64,000 nucleotides of DNA, taken from Prochilodus magdalenae (lineage: Eukaryota > Chordata > Actinopteri > Characiformes > Prochilodontidae). The stretch lies in NCBI GenBank assembly GCA_024036415.1, contig JAMWET010005039.1, positions 1 through 64,000 on the forward strand, read 5' to 3'. The position numbers and the translations under genes were made by a program. Shown here in pieces: positions 12,614 to 23,619 of the stretch (its first letter is position 1; each line of letters begins with the position of its first letter). Below the pieces are notes generated by a model. It saw nothing but the letters and a program-made list of their open reading frames with translations. It searched no databases and was not told the DNA's origin.

Positions 12614-14589
12614 ATGAAGTCCTGCAGCTCTGCTCTCTGCGTCCTGATCTTACTGATCACTACCTTCACTCCAGGTCAGTCCTGCACTGTCACTCCTTCA
12701 TCCTTCCTCCCTCATCATCCCCCTGAAGACTGTATTTCAGATTCTCTGTGGTTTCTCAGGCTGGATTTTGAATCTTCTTGATGGTTTACCGTCCTAACAC
12801 AGAGAAGTGTGTGTGGAACTCACTCAACGTTATTAACTTTGTCTTTGCTATTTTCTCTCTTTCAGGGTTTGAATCGTGCTTCTCTTCAGTGAAGGTCAAG
12901 TTTAAGGAGACTGCTACTCTGCCCTGCTCTGAGAGGTGTTCTGGTGTGGTCAGATGGACTGCGTCCAGTAAGCCTGATGGTGTTCTGGCTGAGTGTGATC
13001 AGACGTCCTGTAGATCAGTGAAGGAGGGATATCAGATGATCCATAATCAGTACCTGAAGGGAAACTTCTCTCTCATCATCACTGCAGCTGATTACAGTAA
13101 GACAGAACGGTACACCTCCAAGTGTGACGACCGAGACATTGGTGATGTGGATCTTCAGGTTGTGGGTAAGAGTTCCTGTGATTTCTTCACTGATTGTTTA
13201 AATGCGGTGCTGTTCATGCAGGGTTAATATAGGCTAGGCGTCTGCCTGTCATCAGCCTGTGTTTTGGAGCTTAACAAGAACCGTCTAATATGCAAATAAC
13301 ACAATATATTATTCACAATAACTGACCATCAACCGCTGTGTCTGTGTGACGTGTAGGTCCCGGAGATTTGCAGTGCAGGACACCAAGTTTTGGCTTTTCT
13401 GTAGACACCGAAACATCATTCATTATTAATATGTATTTTAACTTTTTAAATATGTAGAGAAGGTGAAGCACAGCATCACAGGATCACTCGTCACAGCCTT
13501 CCAGTCCTACAGCTTCACTGACTTATAGTATCACAACCTCACAGCATCATATCCTCACAGGCTCAAACCTTCTATCAGATCTCTGAACAGTTTTAACATA
13601 AACACATAAGTAACTGTTTTTACAACTGGCCTTAAAACCGAAAGTGAAAGTGAGAGAGGGATGTGGTGAGAAGAAACATGTGTCTTCAGCAAGCCAACCT
13701 GGCTAATGCTCATCAGTGTCATGGTACTAAGCAGTCAACCACTAGCAAAGATATGCTACGTGTCTGACTGATTATACAAGCTACATGGAAATGGGGGCTG
13801 ATGTGTAAATAACCAATCAGAATGAATCTACAAAAACTTGTTACTTGTGACAAACTTACTCTTACTGTAGATACCAGATGCTGCCGTTTGTGATTAATGA
13901 AGTTCTTGATGGTTTTTCTCCTCAGCACTGAATACTACACTTCAGATAGACCCTGGTAAAACTCTAGTGCTGGAGATAGACATATCAGATCCAGTGGAGG
14001 TGCTTTATACCAGCGCAGATGGAGCTGGACCATCCAGAGTTCAGATCTGTACAGTGAATGGAGACTCACTACAGTGTAAACCTGAATATGAGAACAGAGC
14101 AATTCTAAATTCTGGTCCTCCGTCCGTCCTGGAGCTGAGACGAATGATTCCTTCCGACAGTGGAGTTTACTGGATAGTGGACAAACAGAACGAAAAGGAC
14201 ATTCACATCTACACAGTGATCGTGAAGACGCGTGGACCATTAAGAGGTATGTAGTCCCATCTTCTCCTTCTGTACAGTCAGAATTCACTAAGCAGGAGTC
14301 TGTGCTGAGCTTTAATGCTGGGGTTTACCTGAAACTCACTGTGGTACTAACCTGTGTTCCTGTTTTTTATTAAACAGATCCTGGTTTACCAGTGTGGGGG
14401 ATTATAGTGATTGCTCTGGTGGTGACTGCATTTGTAGTTGGGTTTGTGATATCAGTGGTAAAGAACGTCCTGCAGAGGAGAGAAATTCGGCAGCTCAGGA
14501 CAGAAATGAATGACACTCAAAGGAATGGACCAAGTAACCACGGTTCAGGAGAAGAGATGCAGTCTCTCAGAAATGGCCAGACAGTCTGA
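12614..14589 (+). CDS. IgSF gene 1: two-Ig-domain type I membrane protein, intact, 4 exons
   Basis: The predicted product is a 297-residue cell-surface protein. Coding exons are 12614-12674, 12866-13165, 13926-14246 and 14378-14589. All introns are GT-AG and phase 1, and the joined frame stays open to a TGA. Residues 1-21 form a signal peptide beginning MKSCSSALC. Residues 22-121 are a V-like Ig domain with C41, W51 and C107, plus extra cysteines at 25, 45, 64 and 69. Residues 122-227 are a second Ig-like domain with a DSGVYW motif. Residues 234-255 are a hydrophobic transmembrane helix, followed by a 42-residue tail rich in R, Q and E. NFS and NTT are possible glycosylation sites. The tail has no tyrosine, so no ITIM, and the helix has no charged residue for pairing with an adaptor. 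The exon layout is typical of fish immune-type IgSF receptors. I cannot place it in a named family (NITR, DICP, CLM, LITR and so on), and ligand and signalling are unknown. The start is the only ATG before the signal peptide and lies 3 bases after a TCTGTAG acceptor. Confidence 0.82.
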
Positions 14590-14957
14590 GAGACAATCAC
14601 TGATGAGTCTCCAATCAGCACTGTGGGAGTGCTCTGGTGTTCGTATAACTGTAAAAGTGGAGAGTCCAGCAGTGTTTAAGCTCCATCCTCAGAGTTGTAA
14701 TATAAAAGCATGTACTTCTGAACATTTAAAATGAACTGGAGTATTGTGCGTGTTTAGTTTATATTACGCATGTTGCAATGGGAATCATAATTTAATATTC
14801 ACTTTGCCATCCTGTCTTGGTTATATGTATCCATTGATTTCCACTGCTTATATTTTAGTGTTTTTAGAATCACGTGGAAACACATTAATGGCCATAGTGT
14901 ATGTTTTCTCTCTCTCTCTCTCTTTCTCTGTGTGTGTATTCTGTCAAACGAACAGTA

Positions 14958-14972
14958 AATAAATTAAATAAA
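14958..14972 (+). terminator. Polyadenylation signals of gene 1
   Basis: Two overlapping AATAAA hexamers (14958-14963 and 14967-14972) lie about 370 bases after the stop codon. A CT/GT-rich tract precedes them. They fit the 3' end of the gene 1 transcript. Confidence 0.5.
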
Positions 14973-14989
14973 TTTGAGTTAAGTGCTAG

Positions 14990-17761
14990 GAGGGTTTCAT
15001 TTAGTTTTGCTTTGCTTCGTTGAGCAGTCTACCAATGACTTCTATAAATAAACCTATTCTGCTTTCAGATCTCCAAGAGTCTGCTTCGTCCATCCGGTGC
15101 CACAAGTTAATAGTGCAGGACATTTCAGTCTAGAATTCTTCTCTCAGAGAGAAGCTGAAACCAGAATCAGAGATAAAGTAGAAACCCAGTTCCATAGAGA
15201 CTGTACCAGTAAAGGTGAACAGGATGTAGAACAGAAGGAAAGGAATGATGAATCTACTGTGTGCTGGGTTTAAACAAAAGCAGACGTGTAACGTTTATCT
15301 GATCAACTTGGCATCCAGTTCCAGACGGTCTGAGAGCACAGAGGGAGAATCTGAGATTTACTTTAATCCTAGTCCACCATGTTGGTTCTGTAGCTCCGAT
15401 GTGGTTGTATGTAAATGTTGGGGATGTGAATATTAACGAGTCTGTTCTGTAACAGTTTAGGTGTTAAGTTAGTGTTAGGGTCACGGTGTATTGGTTCTAT
15501 GTACTGAACTCTCCTTATTCTACACCCCACACTTCTGATTAGACTCTGTTTCATTTCCACTTCTGTGTAAGTTCTAGGAACGTGAGTAGAGCTGCCTGCA
15601 GGTGGGTGGGCATGCTGCACGTAGGCTTGTTTATTTAATGGGGATGTACTTGTTCTGGTTGTTCAGATGGATTTGATCTGCTGATTGGAGACTAATGATT
15701 TGATCTGCTGATTGGCACCAACTTATGGAGTCCAAGCTGCTTGAGGGCACCACACCATCAAACCCTGAGAAGATTCTGAACTGTGTGTTGAAGTGTAAAA
15801 GATTTGACTGTGCAGGTAATATCATTAATACGGTAAAAACACGGTGTAAAACTGGACTGGAGTGCAAATCACCAGTACCCTCAGGGTGTTGGATCCCAAC
15901 TCTACATTCTCTCTGAAACCGACACCGCCTTCTATTGAGATCGGGCCAATTTCAGTCTGGGAACATGGTTGCCTGGGAACTGGTCTAACTGGAAATGAAG
16001 GGAAAAGGTCTGTATGGGTGAATTCCTGCCTTCATCAGGAACACCAGCGCTGTTATAATAAGAGGCCCGTTAAATCATACTGTTAAATATAAGTCTGTTT
16101 GATTCAAGGGAACTCTTCTTTTGACGCCAGAGGAAGGAATGATCAGCTAAACCCCTAACGAAGGTCAGTAACACCTCGTTCGCTATCTGACGTATAGTAA
16201 GAGCATAATCCCTTTATAATCACTCAGTAATGTTTACAATGACCTTCCTAAGGATGTGGAGTTTGGTCGCTTATACAACCATACGTCTCTGTTCCATTGA
16301 CCGGTCTACAGACTGCTCTGTGGAGGACTGTAGCATTTACAGTGTCTTTAAAATATAAAATAAAACTTAGATGTAAAGTAGAATATAACTGGGCTAGAAG
16401 TATATAACTACAGGTTCACTTTAATTGTAGTTTACACGATCGTTAGGGTACAAATTACAGATTAGATGTGTAACTGTTGCAACTACATGGTTAACATTAT
16501 GTACATTATTGTGTTAATAATGAGAGTTTAAGTTGCATTGTAATACACATTTCATTTTGTACCAGCAACAAGATTATTATTTTGAAATCTCTGCTCAGTC
16601 ACGTGAAAAGCGTTTTGGACAATTTAGCTTAACCTTCAAGCTAGCATCATGCACAATGTCTCTTGGGCCTCGGTAAAGTTTATGCTGGTCGCAGTGGTTT
16701 GCCCTTTGTATGAATGGTTTAAGGAACCCCTAATGTCATTGTTTCGTGTTTTTTCTCGCCAATATTGCCTGTTTAGTTTTCACGGTGGATTTGGACAGAC
16801 GCCTTCAAATAAACCCGTAGTGAGAAAGCCACTTGTGTCTGCCTGGGCTTTGAGGGCCTGGGCTTCGATGTAAACTGGTTGTGTACGCAAAGCGTACTAC
16901 TTAAAATTATACTTTTATAAACTAGAATTACATAAATAGTTCACTAGAAGCACATGTATAAGTTTACTTAAAATACTTTCATATATGAAACAGTGGGTTA
17001 GAAGTACATAGCTACAGGTTCACTCTAATTGTAGTATCATTGGGGTACAAAATACAGATTAGATGTAAACTAGTTGTGTACGCAAAGTATAGTACTCTTA
17101 CACCTACAGTTCTACAGTAACTTGACATTTAAAATTACGCTTTTATAAACTAAAAGTGGACTAATATTTCATAATTAGGACCCCAGCAAGTTTACTTCAG
17201 GTATACTTATAACTACTACTAACTGCTTAGAGTACAAGAATGTGAGGTAGAAGTATAGAACTAGTCACTACTCTTACACCTGAATAAACTAAAAGTAACT
17301 ACAAAGTAATGAAATCCTGCACTCGACTGAGTACATTGTTTAATGTTAGCACACTTGCTAGTACTGCGCTCTTCTGCAACACTCAGAATCAGACCTGCAC
17401 AGAATTTCTATTTTCAGAAGACCAGACCTCTGCATGTGTTCAGCAGGGTTGGGATATAAATCCCAACAGGTACAGGTACGGGGAATAAATATTCAGAATA
17501 CAGAAATTACATATCCGTATCCCTTTAAGCTTCTTTAAAAACACTTGGGACCAGGAGCCGGAGAATGGAAATTTAACTGGCATGGTGCTACAACAAAAAC
17601 ACAGGAGGAGCCAGCATTATGAATATGAATACTATAGCGTGCTTTCCACCAGCCTGACTAAACCAAGTGCGACTTAGCGGCTTAGCAGACACAAGCCAAG
17701 CATGCAGTTCTGTGGCTGAATGATCAACTTCCTGTTTGATAAACATCCTCCTCAGACAGCC
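14990..17761 (+). other. 3' flank of gene 1, no gene seen
   Basis: It is conserved with 42880-48116. It includes the LTR-like insertion and an internal duplication (16390-16480 resembles 17000-17090). Confidence 0.5.
16470..16866. mobile_element. 397-bp LTR-like insertion with GATGT duplication
   Basis: GATGT occurs at 16465-16469 and 16867-16871. The undisturbed sequence (ATTAGATGTAAACTAG) is present nearby at about 17060 and in unit 2 near 47000. An AATAAA lies about 60 bases from the right end, as in an LTR. The terminal bases are not a clean TG...CA, so a solo LTR is probable rather than certain. It has no recognisable coding sequence. Confidence 0.5.
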
Positions 17762-17800
17762 CAGATAGAACCTGACACAGCTCTGGTGCTGGATGGGGTT
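17762..17800 (+). pseudogene. Relic of Ig2 exon (exon 3 5' end) at edge of 34-bp array
   Basis: The bases after CTCCTCAG resemble the start of exon 3 in genes 1 and 3. They read as QIEPDTALVLD, against LQIDPGKTLVLE in gene 1. The match stops at GGGGTTTAG, where the 34-bp minisatellite begins. It marks a lost gene copy between genes 1 and 2. Confidence 0.55.
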
Positions 17801-17802
17801 TA

Positions 17803-18925
17803 GCTGTGATTAGTTCTAAGTTAGTATGGGGGTTTAGTTATAATTGGTTATGAGTTAGTATGGGGGTTTAGTTATGATTGGTTATGAGTTAGTATGGGGG
17901 TTTAGTTATAATTGGTTATGAGTTAGTATAGGGGTTTAGTTATGATTGGCTATGAGTTAGTATGGGGGTTAGTTATTATTGGTTATGAGTTAGTATGGGG
18001 GTTTAGTTATGACTGGTTATGAGTTAGTATGGGGGTTTAGTTATAATTGGTTATGAGTTATTATGGGGGTTTAGTTATGATTGGTTATGAGTTAGTATGG
18101 GGGTTTAGTTATAATTGGTTACGAGTTAGTATGGGGGTTTAGTTATAATTGGTTATGAGTTAGTATGGGGGTTTAGTTATGATTGGTTATGAGTTAGTAT
18201 GGGGGTTTAGTTATAATTGGTTAAGTTAGTATAGGGGTTTAGTTATGATTGGTTATGAGTTAGTATGGGGGTTTAGTTATGATTGGTTATGAGTTAGTAT
18301 GGGGGTTTAGTTATGATTGGTTATGAGTTAGTATGGGGGTTTAGTTATAATTGGTTATGAGTTATTATGGGGGTTTAGTTATGATTGGTTATGAGTTAGT
18401 ATGGGGGTTTAGTTATAATTGGTTATGAGTTAGTATGGGGGTTTAGTTATGATTGGTTATGAGTTAGTATGGGGGTTTAGTTATGATTGGTTATGAGTTA
18501 GTATGGGGGTTAGTTATGATTGGTTATGAGTTAGTATGGGGGTTTAGTTATGATTGGTTATGAGTTAGTATGGGGGTTTAGTTATAATTGGTTATGAGTT
18601 ATTATGGGGGTTTAGTTATAATTGGTTATGAGTTAGCATGGGGTTTAGTTATGGTTGGTTATGAGTTAGTATGGGGGTTTAGTCATGATTGATTGAGTTA
18701 GTATGGGAGTTTAGTTATAATTGGTTATGAGTTAGTATGGGGGTTTAGTTATAATTGGTTATGAGTTTGTATGGGGGTTTAGTTATCATTGGTTATGAGT
18801 TAGTATGGGGTTTAGTTATGATTGGTTATGAGTTAATATGGGGGTTTAGTTATAATTGGTTATGAGTTAGTATGGGGTTTAGTTATGATTGGTTATGAGT
18901 TAATATGGGGGTTTAGTTATGAACC
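17803..18925 (+). repeat. 34-bp minisatellite, about 33 copies
   Basis: GGTTATGAGTTAGTATGGGG recurs every 34 bases. It starts at the exon-3 relic and ends at a conserved edge (GAACCTGACACTGG) also found at 48200 and 58135. Confidence 0.9.
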
Positions 18926-19274
18926 TGACACTGGTCAGCAATAGGTATAAAGGCATCTTATTAGCATGACACGAATGACATTTAATGTACTAAACTGAAA
19001 TGTATTAAACATCTAATGTCGTGTAGGCTTTATAATGTCCCATAAAAAAGATTCATAAATTCATGTGTCAAGTCGTGTTTGTAGAGTGCTGGTTTGTCTC
19101 ATATTGCCAAACCGCATCCTGTTTCACCATTGTATGAGGAGGGCAGATAAAACCTCAGCTTGCCCAACAGAGGTAATTAACACAAATACACAAACCTGCC
19201 CTGAAATAAAAACAGCACTGATCTGTGTTCCATTCAAACCAGATTATTTCACTAATCAAGGAATTTTAGTTAAT

Positions 19275-20650
19275 TCATTTTAGTTATGATTGATTATGAG
19301 TCAGTATGGGTTAATATGAGTTAATATGGGGGTTTAGTTATGACCGGTTATGAGTTAGTATGGGGGTTTAGTTATGATTGGCCATGAGTTAGTATGGGGG
19401 TTTAGTTATGATTGGTTATGAGTTAGTATGGGGTTTAGTTATGACCGGTTATGAGTTAGTATGGGGGTTTAGTTATGATTGGGTATGAGTTAGTATGGGG
19501 GTTTAGTTATGATTGGTCATGAGTTAGTATGGGGGTTTAGTTATGATTGGGTATGAGTTAGTATGGGGTTTAGTTATGACTGGTTATGAGTTAGTATGGG
19601 GGTTTAGTTATGATTGGGTAATGAGTTAGTATGGGGGTTTAGTTATGATTGGGTATGAGTTAGTTAGTATGGGGGTTTAGTTATAGTTGGTTATGAGTTA
19701 GTATGGGGTTTTAGTTATAATTGGTTATGAGTTAGTATGGGGGTTTAGTTATAATTGGTTATGAGTTAGTATGGGGGTTTAGTTATGATTGGTTATGAGT
19801 TACTATGAGGGTGTATTTATGATTGGTTATGAGTTAGCATGGGGTTTAGTTATGATTGGTTATGAGTTAGTATGGGGGTTTAGTTATGATTGGCTATGAG
19901 TTAGTATGGGGGTTAGTTATGAATGGTTATGAGTTAGTATGGGGGTTTGGTTATGATTGTTAATGAGTTAGTATGGGGGTTTAGTTATGATTGGTTATGA
20001 GTTACTATGAGGGTGTATTTATGATTGGTTATGAGTTAGCATGGGGTTTAGTTATGATTGGTTATGAGTTAGTAAGGAAATTTAGTTATGATTGGTTATG
20101 AGTTAATATGGGGGTTTAGTTATGATTGGTTATGAGTTAGTATGGGGTTTTAGTTATGATTGGCTATGAGTTAGTATGGGGGTTAGTTATGAATGGTTAT
20201 GAGTTAGTATGGGGGTTTGGTTATGATTGTTTATGAGTTAGTATGGGAATTTAGTTATGATTGGTTATGAGTTAATATGGGGGTTTAGTTATAATTGGTT
20301 ATGAGTTAGTATGGGGTTTAGTTATTATTGGTTAAGTTAGTATGGGGGTTTAGTGATGATTGGTTATGAGTTAGTATGGGGATTTAGTTATGATTGGTGC
20401 TGAGTTAGTATGGGGGTTTAGTTATGATTGGTTATGAGTTAGTATGGGGGTTTAGTTATGATTGGTTATGAGTTAGTATGGGGGTTTAGTTATGATTGGT
20501 TATGAGTTAGTATGGGGGTTTAGTTATGATTGGTTATGAGTTAGTATGGGGGTTTAGTTATGATTGGTCATGAGTTAGTATGGGGGTTTAGTTATGTTTG
20601 GGTATGAGTTAGTATAGGGATTTAGTTATGATTATGTAAGAGTTAGTATG
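19275..20650 (+). repeat. 34-bp minisatellite, second block, about 40 copies
   Basis: The unit is the same as at 17803-18925. The block is separated from the first by about 350 unique bases that recur at 58140-58450. Confidence 0.9.
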
Positions 20651-20797
20651 GACATGAAACCATTTTTTTTGGTGCTGAGTGTATATGATATATTACATGT
20701 ATCTAAGACCGTTACACATATCTTTAACATTTAATGTCTGTAATGGCCTGGCGTAAAACTCTGTCTAGTGTTGCTTTACATGGTGAATTACAGTATT

Positions 20798-21040
20798 AGT
20801 ATGATAGATATCTGATTAGATTGATAGATAACTGATTAGTATGATAGGTAACTGATTGATATGATAGAGTATTGATTAGAATGATAGGTAACTGATTAGT
20901 ATGATAGGTAACTGATTAGTATGATAGGTAACTGATTAGATTGATAGGTAACTGATTAGTATGATAGGTAACTGATTGATATGATAGAGTATTGATTAGA
21001 ATGATAGGTAACTGATTAGATTGATAGGTACCTGATTAGA
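20798..21040 (+). repeat. 20-bp minisatellite upstream of gene 2, about 12 copies
   Basis: The unit and 3' flank are the same as at 5803-6352. Confidence 0.9.
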
Positions 21041-21948
21041 TGTTGTTTGGTTGTGTGGGTGCTGAGTTTCACATGGGTCTATGGCTGGAGGGAAGTGAAG
21101 CATGTTTACCTGCCACCTCCCTAATTTCCAAAGAACTTTAGTCAGCTTCTCATTTACTGCCAATGGGTAAAATTATTGGCCCGTTTTTAAGAACATTTCA
21201 AGAACCCAGAGGGGTAATGAGAGGGGACGGTGAAGAACATGTCTGCAGTGTCTGACTTTGTTAAAACTGATACTTTCCCAGAGGAACAGGGGGCGGACTC
21301 AGGCTCCCCAGCATGTAGGAAGCTCTGATGGATGTTGTATGATGAAATAATCTCCATCCTTAATAGTTAACATTAGGTTATATATGTTACCCTTTGCTGC
21401 TAGCCCCCTGCTGAGGTGGTACTAAAATGACTGGGTGTTTATGGAAGTATAGAGGGATGAATAACGTACACATAGAGGAGTGTGGGTCAGCACGGCTGTG
21501 GAGTGGAGTTTGGGAATCTGCCCTGAGTGAGTACACGCAGTTTGGTCCCTGTAGGTTAAAGGAGACAGTAGAGTTTGGGTGGGGCCTAAAATGAATGGGA
21601 CACTGAGGGAGAGAGACTAGTGCAGGGCAGACCAGCACACTGCATCACAGTCTGTCTCCTGGAGGGACGTCCATTAGGGACTGTCCTCACATTCTCACCT
21701 GTAGAGACACCCTTTACAGCACTCCATCACATATTCTCTATGGAGGGACGTCCATTAGCTGCTCTAGAGAGCTCTTGAGTGGTGCTGGTCAGCAGTGGAA
21801 GTGAAAGCCCCTCCTGCAGTGTGGTTAATGGAACACCAGTGAGCCAGTCCTGACTTGTTGTGGAGGTGAACACTGTAGTACAGCCTCCTCCTGGATCAGC
21901 ACTGATCTCTCCTGATGTCTCTCCTGCTGGTGTGTCTGTAGGTCAGTC

Positions 21949-22308
21949 ATGAAGTCCTGCAGCTCTGCTGTCTGTGTCCTGGTCCTACTGATCGCTACAG
22001 GTACGTCCTGCACTGTCACTACTCCATGTTACCTTCACAGCTTATACTGGTACCGGACCGGTTCTACTGGGTCTTTTTCTGGCCAACTGTCCCCTCTAAA
22101 ACCCACTGAGGTTCTGGCTGAGTGTAATCAGACTTCCTGTAGATCAGTGAAGGAGGGATATCAGATGATCCATCATCAGCATCTGAAGGGGAGCTTCTCT
22201 CTCACCTTCACTGCAGCTGAATTCCATACGAAAAGCTGGTTCACCTCCAAGTGTGACGACAGTGACCTCTGTAATGCGGACATAGAGACTTACCATAAGA
22301 CCTGCTGA
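21949..22308 (+). CDS. IgSF gene 2: collapsed, intronless 119-codon secreted-like Ig fragment
   Basis: One open frame carries the same signal peptide (MKSCSSAVC) and the C-terminal half of the Ig1 domain: VLAECNQTSC, SVKEGYQMIHHQ, then F-strand FTSKC. It ends in a stop (...YHKTC) with no transmembrane segment. In genes 1 and 3 the signal exon ends at a donor (CAG/GTCAGT or CAG/GTAAGT) and a 190-base intron follows. Here the donor-like GGTACG is still present, but the frame reads straight through it into intron-derived and new sequence before rejoining Ig1 at 'KPTEVLAEC'. The Ig1 B and C strands are therefore missing or replaced, although a WYR motif occurs by residue 36. It may be a pseudogene that kept an open frame, or a new small secreted protein. 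No Ig2, transmembrane or tail exon is recognisable downstream; decayed 34-bp repeats and ERV B follow. It has its own upstream flank, matched at the right end of the window. Confidence 0.55.
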   Translation: MKSCSSAVCVLVLLIATGTSCTVTTPCYLHSLYWYRTGSTGSFSGQLSPLKPTEVLAECNQTSCRSVKEGYQMIHHQHLKGSFSLTFTAAEFHTKSWFTSKCDDSDLCNADIETYHKTC

Positions 22309-22414
22309 GTTCTCCTCCATGTAGGAAATCAGGAATCTGAAACGGGAACTGTTATCTGTTCAATGATGTATTTATTAATCTACTACCACACCCTCACAGT
22401 ACCACACCCTCATG

Positions 22415-22515
22415 AGTTACTATAGGGTTTAGTTATAATTGGTTATGAATTAGTATGGGGGTTTAGTTTGATTGGATATCAGTTAATATGGGGTTTGGTT
22501 ATGATTGGTTTTACA
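22415..22515 (+). repeat. Decayed 34-bp repeat remnant after gene 2
   Basis: About three diverged units lie between the gene 2 stop and ERV B. Confidence 0.7.
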
Positions 22516-22554
22516 GTCTATGCAGTGTTTAGGTATGAGGTAATCATAATCATG

Positions 22555-23619
22555 ATGTATTAGGACGTAGCGTGGCGGCTTGCTATTACTTTGCGTTTCC
22601 GATTTCTTTGAAGTTGGCAAACTCATTTCCTTTTTCACTGACTGTGGTAAAGTCATGGTTTATTGAGGTATGATTTGGGGAGAAGTAATCTAAATAGCGG
22701 TTTGAGTTTTAGTAAATAGTCTTAATTTACAATAAGGGAACATAAGGGAGCTAATGTTGAAAAAGGATTTTCAAATACCCAAAGTGATTACTCCTGTTGA
22801 TGTCGTACAGAAGGTTTTCGTTAAAGGCATTACAAAGATATCGGGGAAATGGTATTAGAGACTTTTGGCTAACTTTTGTGTGGTTCCAGCTATGGAAGAG
22901 ATTCTACAGAAAGCGGGTCTTAATCGATATGTGGGGACTGCTGTGAATGGTCTAGAGCTGTTTTCTGCAAATAGAGGTTGAGCATGGAGAGCGCTGAGAT
23001 ACATTCCCGAAAATATTCTTATTGAGCCACTGGGACAGAGAGAAAACAATAGGGCCTATGTGAGAGCCCACCAAGTGTGGAGGAATGTCGCAGGAAATGG
23101 CCCGGACCTGAACCAGAAGGAGCAGCCAATTCTGAGAGCCAAAATACAGAAGGGGCTGCCCCTACCAGTGAGGAGCAAACTGGCAGAGGCGGTTGGTCTG
23201 TGAAGCATGGGAAAAGGTGTGTATACAGATCATATAGCCCACCAGGTGGAGCTATATAGGAAGAGGGAACATGATGAGAAAGAACAAGACCAAGAGACTC
23301 TCCGGAAACGTAATCAGATACAGCTGGTGGAGAACAAGCAGAAGGAGAAGAAGCAGGCTCTGGATATACAGAGTCAGTCTCCACCAAATCAACCACCACA
23401 ACCGCAGCCGAGTCAGGTTCAGCCACAGTCCTCCCAGCCATCACCGGTGGTACCAGTCATTCCGTACTCACAGGCAGGTTTTGGTCAAGCATTTCAAGAA
23501 TGCTGCCCAGTCGAAGTCGTCAACCAAAGCAAGTTCACCTTTGTTCATGCTGCACTGGGACCACAAGGAGCAGCTCTGAAGATAGACGGAGAGTTTGATG
23601 TTGAGACGAGTGTGTCACC
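22555..23619 (+). mobile_element. ERV fragment B (5' leader end and Gag)
   Basis: A Gag-like start (MLKKDFQIPKV) is at 22757. A capsid-like region follows (AHQVWRNVAGN at about 23070, then 23207 onward GVYTDHIAHQVELY), then a charged coiled-coil stretch and a P/Q-rich linker near 23390-23450. Stop codons at about 22858 and 22978 and frame changes break it. At 23590-23619 it jumps to a Pol-region sequence also found at 28030, so everything between is deleted. It ends at the hAT element. Confidence 0.7.

Larger units (their letters stand above)
1..17803 (+). repeat. Segmental duplication, unit 1
   Basis: This block is collinear with 26961-48157. It contains ERV A, segment S, the 20-bp array, flank, first exon, three intronic arrays, gene 1, 3' flank and an exon-3 relic. 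Differences are array lengths, a 397-bp LTR-like insertion at 16470, about 270 extra bases near 7055-7325, and absence of the 2-kb TIR element found in unit 2. Confidence 0.85.

Noticed and set aside
15862..16086. 74-codon frame conserved in unit 2 (43694-43894)
   Set aside because: The conservation is explained by the recent duplication. The surrounding non-coding sequence is equally conserved, and there is no domain or splice context.
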